This document shows positions 54,738-62,974 of a DNA stretch of 64,000 nt, one piece after another. This DNA comes from Herbaspirillum huttiense. GTDB lineage: Bacteria; Pseudomonadota; Gammaproteobacteria; Burkholderiales; Burkholderiaceae_D. The DNA lies in assembly GCF_004367745.1 (NCBI RefSeq), contig NZ_CP037993.1:3100001-3164000 (forward strand), read 5' to 3'. The translations under genes and the position numbers were made by a program. The notes beneath the pieces were generated by a model that worked only from the letters and a program-made list of their open reading frames with translations, was not told the origin of the DNA and made no database searches. Every line of letters begins with the position of its first letter. Position 1 is the stretch's first letter.

Positions 54738-54854
54738 ATGAATCTGGAGAAGTTCATTTCGCCCGGGACAAGTAATTCGCCGCAATACGGCCAGGCGCGT
54801 ATGCTGTGGTCACCGCACCCTGAAAACGTTTGCAACATCGAAATACGACGATGA
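54738..54854 (+). CDS. possible 38-residue ORF upstream of the H1-like gene
   Basis: An ATG at 54738 opens 38 codons (MNLEKFISPGTSNSPQYGQ...) ending at TGA 54852-54854, in the otherwise empty space between galU and the H1-like gene. The amino-acid composition is balanced rather than Arg/Pro-rich, unlike most chance frames here. There is no clear ribosome site, so translation is uncertain. Confidence 0.25.
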   Translation: MNLEKFISPGTSNSPQYGQARMLWSPHPENVCNIEIRR

Positions 54855-54878
54855 AATCGTTGCCAGGCGGCAGGAATG

Positions 54879-54907
54879 TTGCGGCAAAGGCGCAAAAAAT
54901 ATATATT
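54879..54907 (+). promoter_or_regulatory. predicted promoter of the H1-like gene
   Basis: TTGCGG (54879-54884) and TATATT (54902-54907) are 17 bp apart in an AT-rich island, giving a short leader of about 20 nt before ATG 54936. Confidence 0.6.
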
Positions 54908-54935
54908 GTTTATATCAATTTTCAGAGGAGCGTTC

Positions 54936-55424
54936 ATGGCCACCAGAGTTCAAGCCGCAGCAGCAGCAACCGAAACCAAGAAACCTGTCGCCAAGCCGGC
55001 AGCCCCCAAGCCCGCCGCGGTGAAGAAACCAGCCGTCAAGCCCGCCACCCGCGCAGCCGCCAAGCCGGCCGCTGCAGCAGCTGCACCGGCAGCCCCCAAG
55101 GCCGACAAGAAGGTCGAGAAAGTCGCCAAGCCTGAAAAGGCCGACAAGCCGGTCAAGGCCGAGAAGGTAGAGAAGGTAGAAAAAGTCGAGAAAGCCCCCA
55201 AGGCCAAGAAGGTCAAGCAAGTGCGCGACAGCTTCACCATGCCGGAGAATGAATACGCCGTGCTGGCCCAGGTCAAGAAGACCTGCCTGAAGTCCGGTGT
55301 CGAGATCAAGAAGAGCGACCTGCTGCGTATCGGCGTGTCGCTGATCAAGAACCTCAAGATCAACGAATTGAAGGACATCCTCGGCAGCCTGACCCCGCTG
55401 AAGGTGGGACGTCCCAAGAAGTAA
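54936..55424 (+). CDS. histone-H1-like lysine/alanine/proline-rich protein with conserved C-terminal domain
   Basis: The 162-residue product has two parts. Residues 1-95 are a low-complexity Lys/Ala/Pro/Val tail with KPA- and KVEK-type repeats, like bacterial histone H1 or AlgP tails. Residues about 98-162 form a compact basic domain (DSFTMPENEYAVLAQVKKTCL... KKSDLLRIGVSLIKNL... VGRPKK) ending in an AT-hook-like GRPKK. Nucleoid or DNA binding is the natural inference. AGAGGAG precedes the ATG, and the gene is flanked by its own promoter and a perfect terminator. Confidence 0.8.
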   Translation: MATRVQAAAAATETKKPVAKPAAPKPAAVKKPAVKPATRAAAKPAAAAAAPAAPKADKKVEKVAKPEKADKPVKAEKVEKVEKVEKAPKAKKVKQVRDSFTMPENEYAVLAQVKKTCLKSGVEIKKSDLLRIGVSLIKNLKINELKDILGSLTPLKVGRPKK

Positions 55425-55452
55425 GCCGCCCCCCCCTGCTCTTCACAAACAG

Positions 55453-55488
55453 CAATGCCGCCCGGTTCATCCGGGCGGCATTGTTTTT
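55453..55488 (+). terminator. strong intrinsic terminator after the H1-like gene
   Basis: Perfect 13-base arms CAATGCCGCCCGG (55453-55465) and CCGGGCGGCATTG (55471-55483) with a TTCAT loop and five T residues. Confidence 0.95.
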
Positions 55489-55524
55489 GGCAGCGAGAAT
55501 TTCCTTCGAATTCTTCGATCGCCC

Positions 55525-56691
55525 TCAACTCCTGTCCGGACTGCCGATGCTGCGCACGACGCGCCACCGTCCGCCACTGACGCGATACAAGGTAAATACG
55601 GGATCGCGCAAGTTGCCTTGCGCATCGAAGGCGATCGTGCCGGAAATCCCCTTGTATCGAATCCGGTGCAGACTGGCCGTGACCTTGGCCGGCTCCACCG
55701 AATCGGCCTCGCGCATGGCGGCCGCGATCACGCGCACGGCATCATAGGCAAAGGGCGCATAGAGATAGATCTCGTCCTGATAACGCGCCTTCCAGGCTTG
55801 TTCGAAATGGCTCCACTGCGGGCCCTTGTAGGAAGGCAGTCCCGGTTCCACCACGCTCACCCCCTCCCCGGCGGCACCGGCCAGCTTGAGGAAGGTCGGC
55901 CCAACCAGTCCACCGATCCCCACCAGCGGGGCGCGGATCTGCAGACGCCGCAGGTCCTGTACCAGTTGCGCGGCCTGGGCATCGAGTCCGGCGAAGAAGA
56001 CCACGTCGGGATGGCTGTCGCGGATGCTGCGCAGGATGCTGTTGAAGTCGGAGGTCTTGCTGCTCACCGCATAGCGTCCCGTGACCCTGCTCTGCAAGGC
56101 CGTCAGCGACTTGACGAATTCATCGGCGTAATTGGAGCCAAACACCGTGCTGTCATCGATCACGGCGACGTTGACGCCTTTCAGTTCGCGCACCACATAG
56201 TCCGCAGTCAGGCGCGCGCCCTCGCCATCGTGCGGCACGATGCGAAAGGCGCTGGCGTCGCCCTGCTGCGTGTAAGCCGGGGCCGTTACGGCGGGGGCCA
56301 CGTGCGGAATGCCGGCAGCGGCATAGATGCGTGCGGCGGGGATGCCCACGCCACTGTTCCAGTGACCAACTACGGCGGCCACCTTGCTTTTGACGAAGTA
56401 ATCGGCGATCAGCTCACCCGTACGCGGATCGGCCCGGTCATCCTGCGGCAGCAGCTTGAACAGTACCGGCTCGCCGGCGATGACGGGCTTGCTGTTGTTG
56501 ATGTCGTCCACCGCCAGTCGGGCTGCGCGTTCCAGGCTCACGCCCGTGCTGCCGGACGGGCCGCTCATGGGCGCGGCCAGGCCGATCAGCACGGTACGTG
56601 CCTGGGCCGCAGCGCTGCCGCTGGCAAAAAAGCACCCCGCGCCCGCCAGAGCCAGGGCGAGCAGGAGGGATTGTCGCAATGCATTGATCAT
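55525..56691 (-). CDS. branched-chain amino acid-type ABC transporter substrate-binding protein
   Basis: A 388-residue periplasmic binding protein of the LivJ/LivK type. A signal peptide (LLLALALAGAGCFFASGSAAAQA) leads into VLIGLAAPMSGPSGSTGVSLERAARLAVDDIN, VVGHWNSGVGIPAARIYAAAG and the C-terminal lobe YAPFAYDAVRVIAAAM. The ligand could be an amino acid, amide or aromatic acid. No permease or ATPase gene is adjacent, so it is an orphan. AAGGA precedes ATG 56691. Confidence 0.88.
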   Translation of the reverse strand: MINALRQSLLLALALAGAGCFFASGSAAAQARTVLIGLAAPMSGPSGSTGVSLERAARLAVDDINNSKPVIAGEPVLFKLLPQDDRADPRTGELIADYFVKSKVAAVVGHWNSGVGIPAARIYAAAGIPHVAPAVTAPAYTQQGDASAFRIVPHDGEGARLTADYVVRELKGVNVAVIDDSTVFGSNYADEFVKSLTALQSRVTGRYAVSSKTSDFNSILRSIRDSHPDVVFFAGLDAQAAQLVQDLRRLQIRAPLVGIGGLVGPTFLKLAGAAGEGVSVVEPGLPSYKGPQWSHFEQAWKARYQDEIYLYAPFAYDAVRVIAAAMREADSVEPAKVTASLHRIRYKGISGTIAFDAQGNLRDPVFTLYRVSGGRWRVVRSIGSPDRS

Positions 56692-56765
56692 CTTGTTCCT
56701 TGCTGCGGTACTGCCGAGATGGCTTGAGTTTGGATTGAGATTGACGGGGCTACCCGCCGGGACGC

Positions 56766-57641
56766 TCAGAAATTCAGTTCCCACTCGCAGGCCTGGCCGA
56801 CCTCGATCACGCCGCCCTCCCCGCCGATCACGATGGCATTCTGGCCGAAGGTGAGACCGCCATTCACCCTGGCATTGGCACGATAGGTGGCCAGCGTGTC
56901 CATGGGTTCATTGGGCCACTGCGGATCGCGCTGGCCGCTGTGCTGGTCGATGCCGGGGATGGGACATCTAGCACAAGGCTTCACCAGCTTCAGTTGTACC
57001 GGACGGTCTTCACTGCCCAGGCGCACGGTATCGATGAAGTCTTCTTCATAGGCCTCCCAACCGGCGATCACCAAATTAGGACGGAAGCGATCCATGGGCA
57101 AGGCCGGTGCGCCCTTGGCGGCGAGCCGGGCGTTGAGGTCATCCAGCGAAGCCTGGCCGATCACCAGCAGCGGATAGCCATCCGAAAACTGCGTGGTGGC
57201 ACGATGCTCGCCGGTCCAGCGGGTACTGCAGGCGCGCTTGACGGCCGGATTGAAACGCACCAGGCGGGCGTCATCCTGCAGGTAGGCGGAGAACCACTCG
57301 CGCGCCTGCTCACCCTGGTCGAGCGCTTCGACCCGGCTGTCCCAGACCTTGACGGCGAGCGTGGCACCATCCTGGCCGGCGGCGGCCAGCTGCAGCGCGG
57401 GCATGCCGGGCGCACGCAGCACCAGGGCATCGCCCTCGAAAGCGGGCGTGATGCAGGCCATCGCCGGATGCGTGCGCTGGGTCAGGAACTGGCCCTGGCG
57501 GTCCACCAGCATCCAGTGGCGGTCCAGCGCCAGGCCCAGCGGACTGATCTCGGCGCGGCTCAGGGAGAGCGCGCCGCAGGATTTGATCGGATAGAAGAAG
57601 ATGGCACTGAGCGTGGTGCCGCTGAAGCTCGTGTTCGACAT
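56766..57641 (-). CDS. MOSC-domain protein (YcbX-like)
   Basis: This 291-residue protein has an N-terminal MOSC beta-barrel (LSAIFFYPIKSCGALSLSRAEIS, LDRHWMLVDRQGQFLTQR) and the C-terminal MOSC domain. The conserved cysteine lies in KLVKPCARCPIPGID, near residue 225, with RFRPNLVIAG before it. MOSC proteins carry sulfur or molybdenum cofactor; YcbX-type members reduce N-hydroxylated compounds with a ferredoxin partner. No ferredoxin domain is fused here. The start ATG at 57641 is the family N-terminus. Confidence 0.9.
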   Translation of the reverse strand: MSNTSFSGTTLSAIFFYPIKSCGALSLSRAEISPLGLALDRHWMLVDRQGQFLTQRTHPAMACITPAFEGDALVLRAPGMPALQLAAAGQDGATLAVKVWDSRVEALDQGEQAREWFSAYLQDDARLVRFNPAVKRACSTRWTGEHRATTQFSDGYPLLVIGQASLDDLNARLAAKGAPALPMDRFRPNLVIAGWEAYEEDFIDTVRLGSEDRPVQLKLVKPCARCPIPGIDQHSGQRDPQWPNEPMDTLATYRANARVNGGLTFGQNAIVIGGEGGVIEVGQACEWELNF

Positions 57642-57820
57642 GGTGTGACCGTCCCCCCCGGATGGCGGCGCAAAGAAGCGCCCGATGAGTAGTATTAGTG
57701 ATGAAGTTTCTGCAAGACATTACCACAAGCTGGCGGTTTCGCCCGTCTGACGATACGCCGTGTTCCCACTCATGCGACAATGCGCCACGGACGCATATGA
57801 ACTTTTCTGACGGGAGCGCC

Positions 57821-58276
57821 ATGCTGTTTGCCAAATTCTTCCATCTGCTGGGCCTGACGATCTGGGTCGGCGGCATGTTCTTCGCCCACATGGCCCTGCG
57901 CCCCGCGCTGGGCGTGCTGCATCCGGAGCAGCGGCTGAGCCTGATGGCGGCCGTGCTGGCCAATTTCTTCATCTGGGTCTGGGTCGCCATCGCACTGGTG
58001 CTGGGCAGCGGCCTGCACATGATGGCCATGATGGGCGCTGGCGCTGCCAAGTTGCCGCCCTATGTCCACGCCATGACCGGCATCGGCATCGTGATGATGC
58101 TGATCTTCGCCCACATCTTCTTCGCCCCCTTCCGCCGACTCAAGCTGGCGGCCGCCCAGCAAGACTGGGACCGCGCCTCGCGCGCCCTGCGCCAGGTGCG
58201 CATGCTGGTAGGCATCAACCTGTGCCTGGGCCTGCTGACCATCGCCATCGGCGCACTCGGCCCCTTGAGCGTCTGA
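57821..58276 (+). CDS. CopD-like integral membrane protein
   Basis: A 151-residue inner-membrane protein with four hydrophobic segments. The opening FAKFFHLLGLTIWVGGMFFAHMALRPAL carries the paired His and W-x-G-G-M pattern typical of CopD/DUF-type copper-resistance membrane proteins. The start is placed at 57821, which has GGGAG six bases ahead; an ATG at 57797 is an alternative. It lies 29 bp before the hydratase gene and is divergent from the MOSC gene. A copper role is only inferred. Confidence 0.75.
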   Translation: MLFAKFFHLLGLTIWVGGMFFAHMALRPALGVLHPEQRLSLMAAVLANFFIWVWVAIALVLGSGLHMMAMMGAGAAKLPPYVHAMTGIGIVMMLIFAHIFFAPFRRLKLAAAQQDWDRASRALRQVRMLVGINLCLGLLTIAIGALGPLSV

Positions 58277-58305
58277 ACACAAGCCTTCATTTTGGGGAGA
58301 CCGCC

Positions 58306-59094
58306 GTGCTGACCGATTCACAATGCCAGGAAGCCGCCGACCTGCTGTGGGACTGCTGGGCGCACAACCGCCGCATCCCGCAATTGCCGGCGCATCTGCA
58401 GCCGGGGGACCGGCGTCAGGCCTATGACATCCAGCGCCGCCTGGAAGCGCGCAGCTTCGCGCCGCTGGCCGGCTGGAAGAACGCCGCCACCGGTCCCGGC
58501 GGACAGCAATTGCTCAAGGTCGATGCGCCACTGGCTGGCCGCCTGCTGGCCGAGCGCATTCACCGCAGCGGTGCCCGCATCACGCTGGGCGACAACCTGA
58601 TGCGCGTGGCCGAGGTGGAAGTGGCCTTCCGCATGGGCAGCACGCTCGCGCCACGCAGTACGCCTTACACGCAGGAAGAAGTGATGGCGGCGGTGGCCAC
58701 CGTGCATCCGGCCATCGAGATCCCCGATACCCGGTATGACTTGTTCCGCGAAGTGGGCGCAGCGCAGCTGATCGCCGACAACAGCTGTGCCGACCAGTTC
58801 GTGCTGGGCGCACCGGCCAGCATCGACTGGCGCAGCCTGGACCTGGCCACGCTGGCGACCTCGGCCACCATCGAAGGCGGTGAAAGGCGCACCGGCAGTG
58901 GTGCCCAGGTGCTGGGCGATCCGCGCGTGGCGCTGACCTGGCTGGCCAATGAATTGCGCGAGTACGGCCTGACGCTGGCGGCCGGACAGCTGGTTGCCAC
59001 CGGCTCCACCATCGTGCCCATGCCGGTGCGGGCAGGACAGACTGTGCTGGCCGAGCTGGGCGTGCTTGGCTCGGTGGTGGTGCATCTGGACTGA
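58306..59094 (+). CDS. 2-keto-4-pentenoate hydratase-family protein
   Basis: A 262-residue protein of the MhpD/fumarylacetoacetase-like fold that normally hydrates 2-oxopent-4-enoate or decarboxylates 4-oxalocrotonate. Visible motifs are AYDIQRRLEARSFAPLAGWKNA, EVEVAFRMGSTL, HPAIEIPDTRY and GSTIVPMPVRAG. The GTG at 58306 has GGGGAG at ideal spacing, so it is chosen over the longer frame. There are no other aromatic-degradation genes nearby, so the substrate is uncertain. Confidence 0.85.
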   Translation: MLTDSQCQEAADLLWDCWAHNRRIPQLPAHLQPGDRRQAYDIQRRLEARSFAPLAGWKNAATGPGGQQLLKVDAPLAGRLLAERIHRSGARITLGDNLMRVAEVEVAFRMGSTLAPRSTPYTQEEVMAAVATVHPAIEIPDTRYDLFREVGAAQLIADNSCADQFVLGAPASIDWRSLDLATLATSATIEGGERRTGSGAQVLGDPRVALTWLANELREYGLTLAAGQLVATGSTIVPMPVRAGQTVLAELGVLGSVVVHLD

Positions 59095-59116
59095 GCGCCA
59101 GTCCGGCCGGAATCAG

Positions 59117-59149
59117 AAAAGGGGATGAGCACAGGCTCATCCCCTTTTT
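59117..59149. terminator. bidirectional intrinsic terminator
   Basis: Perfect 14-base arms AAAAGGGGATGAGC (59117-59130) and GCTCATCCCCTTTT (59135-59148) around ACAG lie between convergent genes and give T-tracts in both directions. Confidence 0.95.
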
Positions 59150-59169
59150 CATTGCGCGATCCGAAAGGC

Positions 59170-59664
59170 TCAGTTGGACTTGTCCGTGCCGGGCTTGACT
59201 TCCTCGTAGCGGCGCGCCAGTTCCTGGCGCAGCGACTTGCGGATCACGGCGGCGTCAAAGCGGCGCTTTTCTTCCTGCGAGAAGGGTCGCAGCGGCGGCA
59301 CCGGAATCGGCTTGCGCTGGTCGTCCACGGCCACCATGGTGAAGAAGCAGCTGTTGACGTGGCGCGTTTCCTGGGTGCGGATGTTCTCGGCCACCACCTT
59401 GATGCCGATTTCCATGGACGACTTGCCGGTGTGGTTGACGCTGGCCAGGAAGGTCACCAGCTCGCCCACGTGGATGGGCTGGCGGAACATCACCTGGTCC
59501 ACCGACAGGGTCACCACGTACTGGCCGGCGTAGCGGCTGCCGCAGGCATAGGCCACCTGGTCAAGCAGCTTGAGGATGGTGCCCCCGTGCACATTGCCGG
59601 CGAAGTTGGCCATGTCCGGGGTCATCAGGACCGTCATGGTGAGTTGGTGAGATGGCAGATCCAT
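59170..59664 (-). CDS. acyl-CoA thioesterase (hotdog fold)
   Basis: A 164-residue YciA/BACH-type thioesterase. MTPDMANFAGNVHGGTILKLLDQVAYACG holds the Asn and Asp/Gln of the active site, and HVNSCFFTMVAVD the second conserved stretch. It hydrolyses acyl-CoA to fatty acid and CoA in the cytoplasm. The start at ATG 59664 fits the family; the longer frame to 59817 is Arg/Ala-rich and unlikely. It is monocistronic, with a shared terminator after it. Confidence 0.92.
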   Translation of the reverse strand: MDLPSHQLTMTVLMTPDMANFAGNVHGGTILKLLDQVAYACGSRYAGQYVVTLSVDQVMFRQPIHVGELVTFLASVNHTGKSSMEIGIKVVAENIRTQETRHVNSCFFTMVAVDDQRKPIPVPPLRPFSQEEKRRFDAAVIRKSLRQELARRYEEVKPGTDKSN

Positions 59665-59879
59665 GGTGCGTGGCTCTCTCTGTAGTGTGATGGCGATGGG
59701 TTGATCTTGGAATGAAATGACACCGGGGTGCCGTGCGCCGGCACGCTCCCCCGAGCGCGCGCAGGCGACCGGCCGGGACGCTCTCGTGGAGGAAAGCACC
59801 CCGGCCGCGGCCGACATTATCGGCCAGCCAGCCCGGCTATGGCAAAAAAACTCGCGTCAGCTGTCGCGCAGCCGCCCGC

Positions 59880-60812
59880 TCAGGCTCGCACCACCGGCTC
59901 GGCTGCCGCGAAATGCTCCTCGCAATTGCGCAGGAACTGGCGCACGGAAGCACTGATGGCTTCCGGCGACCAGCCGGCGATGTGCGGGGTCAGGACCACA
60001 TTGGGCAGGCCGATCAGGGCCGCAGGCGGCTTGGGCTCGCCTTCGTAGACATCCAGCCCGGCGCCGGCCAGGCGGCCGGCCGACAGGGCCGCGGCCAGGG
60101 CCTCGGTATCGACGATGCTGCCACGGCCGATGTTGACCAGGTAGCCCTTGGGACCGAGTTCTTCCAGCACGCGTGCATTGATGAGGTGATGGGTCTGGGC
60201 GCCGCCGGGCGCTGCCACGATCAGGCAGTCGGCCCAGCCGGCCAGTTGGGCCACGTCCGGGAAGTAGTGGAAATCGACGTCATCACGCTTCTTGCGGTTG
60301 CAGTAGGCGATCTCGGCATCGAAGGCAGCGGCGCGGCGGGCGATCTTCTTGCCGATATTGCCCATGCCGACGATGCCTACCCGCTTGCCTGCCAGCTGCG
60401 GTTGCAGGGGGAGGGTCTCGCGCCAGCCGCCGTCGCGGGTGTAGCGGTCCAGCACCGGGATGTTGCGCAGGATGGCCAGCAGCAGGCCCAGCGTATGGTC
60501 GGCCACGCAGTCCTCGTTGGTACCGGCACCGGTGGCGATCTCGATGCCATGCGCCTTGGCGTGGGCGGCATCGATGTTTTCAAAGCCGGCGCCCAGGGCA
60601 CACACCAGCTGCAGATGCGGCAAGGCGCGCATTTCGTCGGCAGTCAGGCCGGTGGAGCCGTTGGTCAGCACCACCGCCACCTTTTTGGCCGGGCCGGCGA
60701 TCATCGCGTCACGGCGCTGGCGATCCGGCGCGTAAAGGATGTCGTAGTGGGCGGCGATGGTGGCAGTGCTTTCTTCGGAAAGGTGAATCAGGACGAGCAG
60801 AGGCGGTTTCAT
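59880..60812 (-). CDS. D-isomer-specific 2-hydroxyacid dehydrogenase (glyoxylate/hydroxypyruvate reductase-like)
   Basis: This 310-residue NAD(P)-dependent dehydrogenase has the Rossmann motif VGIVGMGNIGKKIARRAAAF near residue 145, the substrate region LGAGFENIDAAHAKAHGI, the Arg in VNIGRGSIVD, the Glu in GAGLDVYEGEP and the catalytic His in TPHIAGWSPEA. The CNRKKRDDV segment after the Rossmann beta2 strand has Arg/Lys, which suggests NADPH preference. The ATG at 60812 is the family N-terminus. Confidence 0.92.
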   Translation of the reverse strand: MKPPLLVLIHLSEESTATIAAHYDILYAPDRQRRDAMIAGPAKKVAVVLTNGSTGLTADEMRALPHLQLVCALGAGFENIDAAHAKAHGIEIATGAGTNEDCVADHTLGLLLAILRNIPVLDRYTRDGGWRETLPLQPQLAGKRVGIVGMGNIGKKIARRAAAFDAEIAYCNRKKRDDVDFHYFPDVAQLAGWADCLIVAAPGGAQTHHLINARVLEELGPKGYLVNIGRGSIVDTEALAAALSAGRLAGAGLDVYEGEPKPPAALIGLPNVVLTPHIAGWSPEAISASVRQFLRNCEEHFAAAEPVVRA

Positions 60813-60964
60813 GAGGGGGACCTGGCCGGACGAGGAAAAGGAAGACGTGAAGGAAAATGCAATCAACGCCATTTTATTGCGAAACAGCAGAGTGAGCAGC
60901 CTGCCACTCATCAGCCGCTGCCGTCAGCATGCGAATTCCATGCCATCAGCGTCCAATCAATACG

Positions 60965-61002
60965 AAGAAGCCCGATGCGCCGACAGGCGGATCGGGCTTC
61001 TT
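60965..61002 (-). terminator. hairpin next to the MITE, probable displaced terminator
   Basis: AAGAAGCCCGAT (60965-60976) and ATCGGGCTTCTT (60991-61002) form a perfect 12-bp stem that ends exactly where the TA of the 270-bp element begins. Without that element it would lie about 17 bp after the stop of the 80-residue gene. Confidence 0.65.
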
Positions 61003-61272
61003 TAGGGCCTGTTCACATTTAATCTGCGAGTGCGAGAGGTCGCCAAGCGTTGTCTGCCTAGGCGCGGCGACGCGCCGTGGTGGTGCCACGGCAAGGAGCT
61101 GCAACAACGGCAGGCGACGCTTGGCGGCCTCTCCCGGAGGGTTGCCCCCAGAAGGCGCGCTGGCCGCGTTGCACGTCAGGGCTGGTGGCACCACCACCAG
61201 CCCTGACGCGCGCCTTGCCAGCCCGCCTTCTGGGGGCAACGCATCTCGCAGATTAAATGTGAACAGGCCCTA
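61003..61272. mobile_element. 270-bp MITE-like element with 26-bp terminal inverted repeats
   Basis: The ends are a perfect 26-bp inverted repeat (61005-61030 and 61245-61270, outermost GGGCCTGTTCACA), flanked on both sides by TA (61003-61004 and 61271-61272), as expected of a TA target duplication. Inside are a 17-bp stem with one G-T pair (61034-61050 with 61117-61133), a perfect 17-bp stem (61141-61157 with 61224-61240), a perfect 14-bp stem (61174-61187 with 61195-61208) and two smaller hairpins at 61061-61076 and 61074-61092. It encodes no plausible protein. The ends recall IS5-type elements, so it may be a non-autonomous derivative moved in trans. Confidence 0.8.
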
Positions 61273-61286
61273 GTGGGAAACGGCGG

Positions 61287-61529
61287 TCAATGCCGCGCTG
61301 TCTGCTTCTCCAGAAGGTCATGCGCAGCCTGACGCGCGCCCTCCTCGGCCGCCTTTTCATCGGCGAAAGTCTGGTCGGGCAGCACGCGCTGCACCGGGAA
61401 CACCGGGTTGCGATGCATGGGATTGGTGGAATGGCCGAAGATGGCCACCTGGGCCACCCATTCGTCGCCGCCGATGAGGCGCACGCCAGCGTATTCCACT
61501 TCGTAATCGCCTACTTGTTCAGTGGGCAT
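61287..61529 (-). CDS. small conserved-type protein of unknown function
   Basis: An 80-residue protein (MPTEQVGDYEVEYAGVRLIGGDEWVAQVAIFG...) with a beta-rich first half and an amphipathic helix at the C-terminus (ADEKAAEEGARQAAHDLLEK). GAGGAG precedes the ATG. I recognise the general look of small proteins common in Burkholderiales but cannot name a function. It lies 38 bp downstream of the 82-residue gene, probably in one operon, and its terminator is separated from it by the MITE-like element. Confidence 0.75.
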   Translation of the reverse strand: MPTEQVGDYEVEYAGVRLIGGDEWVAQVAIFGHSTNPMHRNPVFPVQRVLPDQTFADEKAAEEGARQAAHDLLEKQTARH

Positions 61530-61567
61530 GATGGTCTCCTCTGCGGATGGGCCGATAGCCTGGGGTC

Positions 61568-61816
61568 TCAGGCCGCGCCGTCGCCGCTGCGTTGGTCCAG
61601 ATGGGTGATGGCGTAGCCTTTCTCGCCGATCTGCATGAAGGCATCTTCCGGCTCCAGCGTGAAATGCCGCTTGCCGTCGCGCTCAAAGTCCACGTTTTGC
61701 TCGTGGAGCTGCCAGTCGGTATTGGTCACCTCTTCCGGCATCGGCTTTTCGTGGGGCAGGACGAGGTAGGAAAACAAACCGTCGCCGTCCGGGCGCTTGT
61801 ACACATCGACTTTCAT
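61568..61816 (-). CDS. small conserved-type protein of unknown function
   Basis: An 82-residue protein (MKVDVYKRPDGDGLFSYLVLPHEKPMPEEVTNTDW...) whose beta-strand-rich sequence and length resemble a small family seen in betaproteobacteria. AGGAGG lies eight bases before the ATG at 61816, so the longer frame to 61957 is rejected. It is the first gene of a two-gene unit with the 80-residue protein. Function unknown. Confidence 0.78.
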   Translation of the reverse strand: MKVDVYKRPDGDGLFSYLVLPHEKPMPEEVTNTDWQLHEQNVDFERDGKRHFTLEPEDAFMQIGEKGYAITHLDQRSGDGAA

Positions 61817-62029
61817 CTTGGGGCCTCCTGGTCGGGTTGAACATGGGCACTGCTTCAAGATGCGACTGAGGGTTCGGGCATTGGTTCGCCGCCGCGATGG
61901 ACTGAACTGCACAAAGCGGGTTGCGCTGTCAGCCGGATCCGACAGGAGCATGGACAATGGAAGAATTCTTCATTTCACGATAGCACCAGCATGGCGCAGA
62001 AGCCAGCCGAGGGCGGACCGCACGCCGAT

Positions 62030-62974
62030 TCAGTCAGCTTGCCGACGCAGCCATGCCAGCGCGCCCGTGAGGCTGCGGAAGTCCGCCAGCGAACGGCAGG
62101 CCATCTGCGGATGGCGCTCGCGCAGCATGCGCGATAGTGCCGCGCCAGGCCCCAGTTCCAACGCGACCGTCACGCCACGCTCAGCCATGGCATCCATGCA
62201 GCCGGCCCACTGGATGGGCTCGACCAGCTGTCGCACCAGCAGTGTTCGCGCCTGCGCTGCATCGGCAATCGCCTGCCCGGTGACACCCGCCAGCAAGGCC
62301 GGACCGGGCGAGCGCAGCTGGAGTGCGGCAAGCTCTGCCGCAAACGAGTCCGTGGCCGCCTGCATCAACGGGGTGTGCGAGGCCAGCCCGACGGGCAACG
62401 TCGAAGTCCGCGCACCGGCGGTTGCAAGCTCATCCGCGGCGGCTTGCAGGGCTTTCCCGCTACCACCGCCGATGAGCGTGTCTTCACCGGTGACGATAGC
62501 CACGTAACCACCATGCCGCGCCAGGCATTCCTGCGCCACGGCAAGCGGCAGTCCACCAATGGCCATCAAGCCTTGTTCCGGTTGCACGCTGGCGGCCTCG
62601 GTCATCGCTGCAGCGCGCCGTGCGGCCAGTGCGACGGATTGCGCGGGATCGAGGACCCCGGCCACCGCATAGGCGGCCAGTTCTCCCACGCTGTAACCCG
62701 CCACCACCAAAGGCGCACCCGCGAGGGCAGCCAACGGCTCCCGCAACGCCTGCCACGCGGCGAGTTGCGCCGCAACAATCAGGGGTTGAGCATTGCGGTT
62801 GGCATAAAGCTGGGCAGGATCGTTGAGTACCGTTTCTACCGCTGCCTGCAGGTGAGACGACAGATCGCTTTGCCTCAGGAAGGCGGTGGCCACGGGATCA
62901 TCGCGCAGCAGATCGAACATGCCCGCATGCTGCGCGCCCTGCCCCGGACACAGGATGGCCAGGCGCAGGCTCAT
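62030..62974 (-). CDS. mdcH: malonate decarboxylase malonyl transacylase subunit
   Basis: This 314-residue FabD-like acyltransferase loads malonyl groups on the malonate decarboxylase acyl carrier protein. LAILCPGQGAQHAGMFDLL is the opening motif, VAGYSVGELAAYAVAG holds the catalytic Ser, GLASHTPLM the His, and the final PGAALSRMLRERHP is typical. Its start overlaps the mdcB stop by 4 bp. The mdc neighbours separate it from fatty-acid FabD. Confidence 0.93.
   Translation of the reverse strand: MSLRLAILCPGQGAQHAGMFDLLRDDPVATAFLRQSDLSSHLQAAVETVLNDPAQLYANRNAQPLIVAAQLAAWQALREPLAALAGAPLVVAGYSVGELAAYAVAGVLDPAQSVALAARRAAAMTEAASVQPEQGLMAIGGLPLAVAQECLARHGGYVAIVTGEDTLIGGGSGKALQAAADELATAGARTSTLPVGLASHTPLMQAATDSFAAELAALQLRSPGPALLAGVTGQAIADAAQARTLLVRQLVEPIQWAGCMDAMAERGVTVALELGPGAALSRMLRERHPQMACRSLADFRSLTGALAWLRRQAD

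Noticed and set aside
61003-61272. A complete insertion sequence
   Set aside because: The 270 bp are too short for a transposase, and the frames inside are interrupted or low-complexity.
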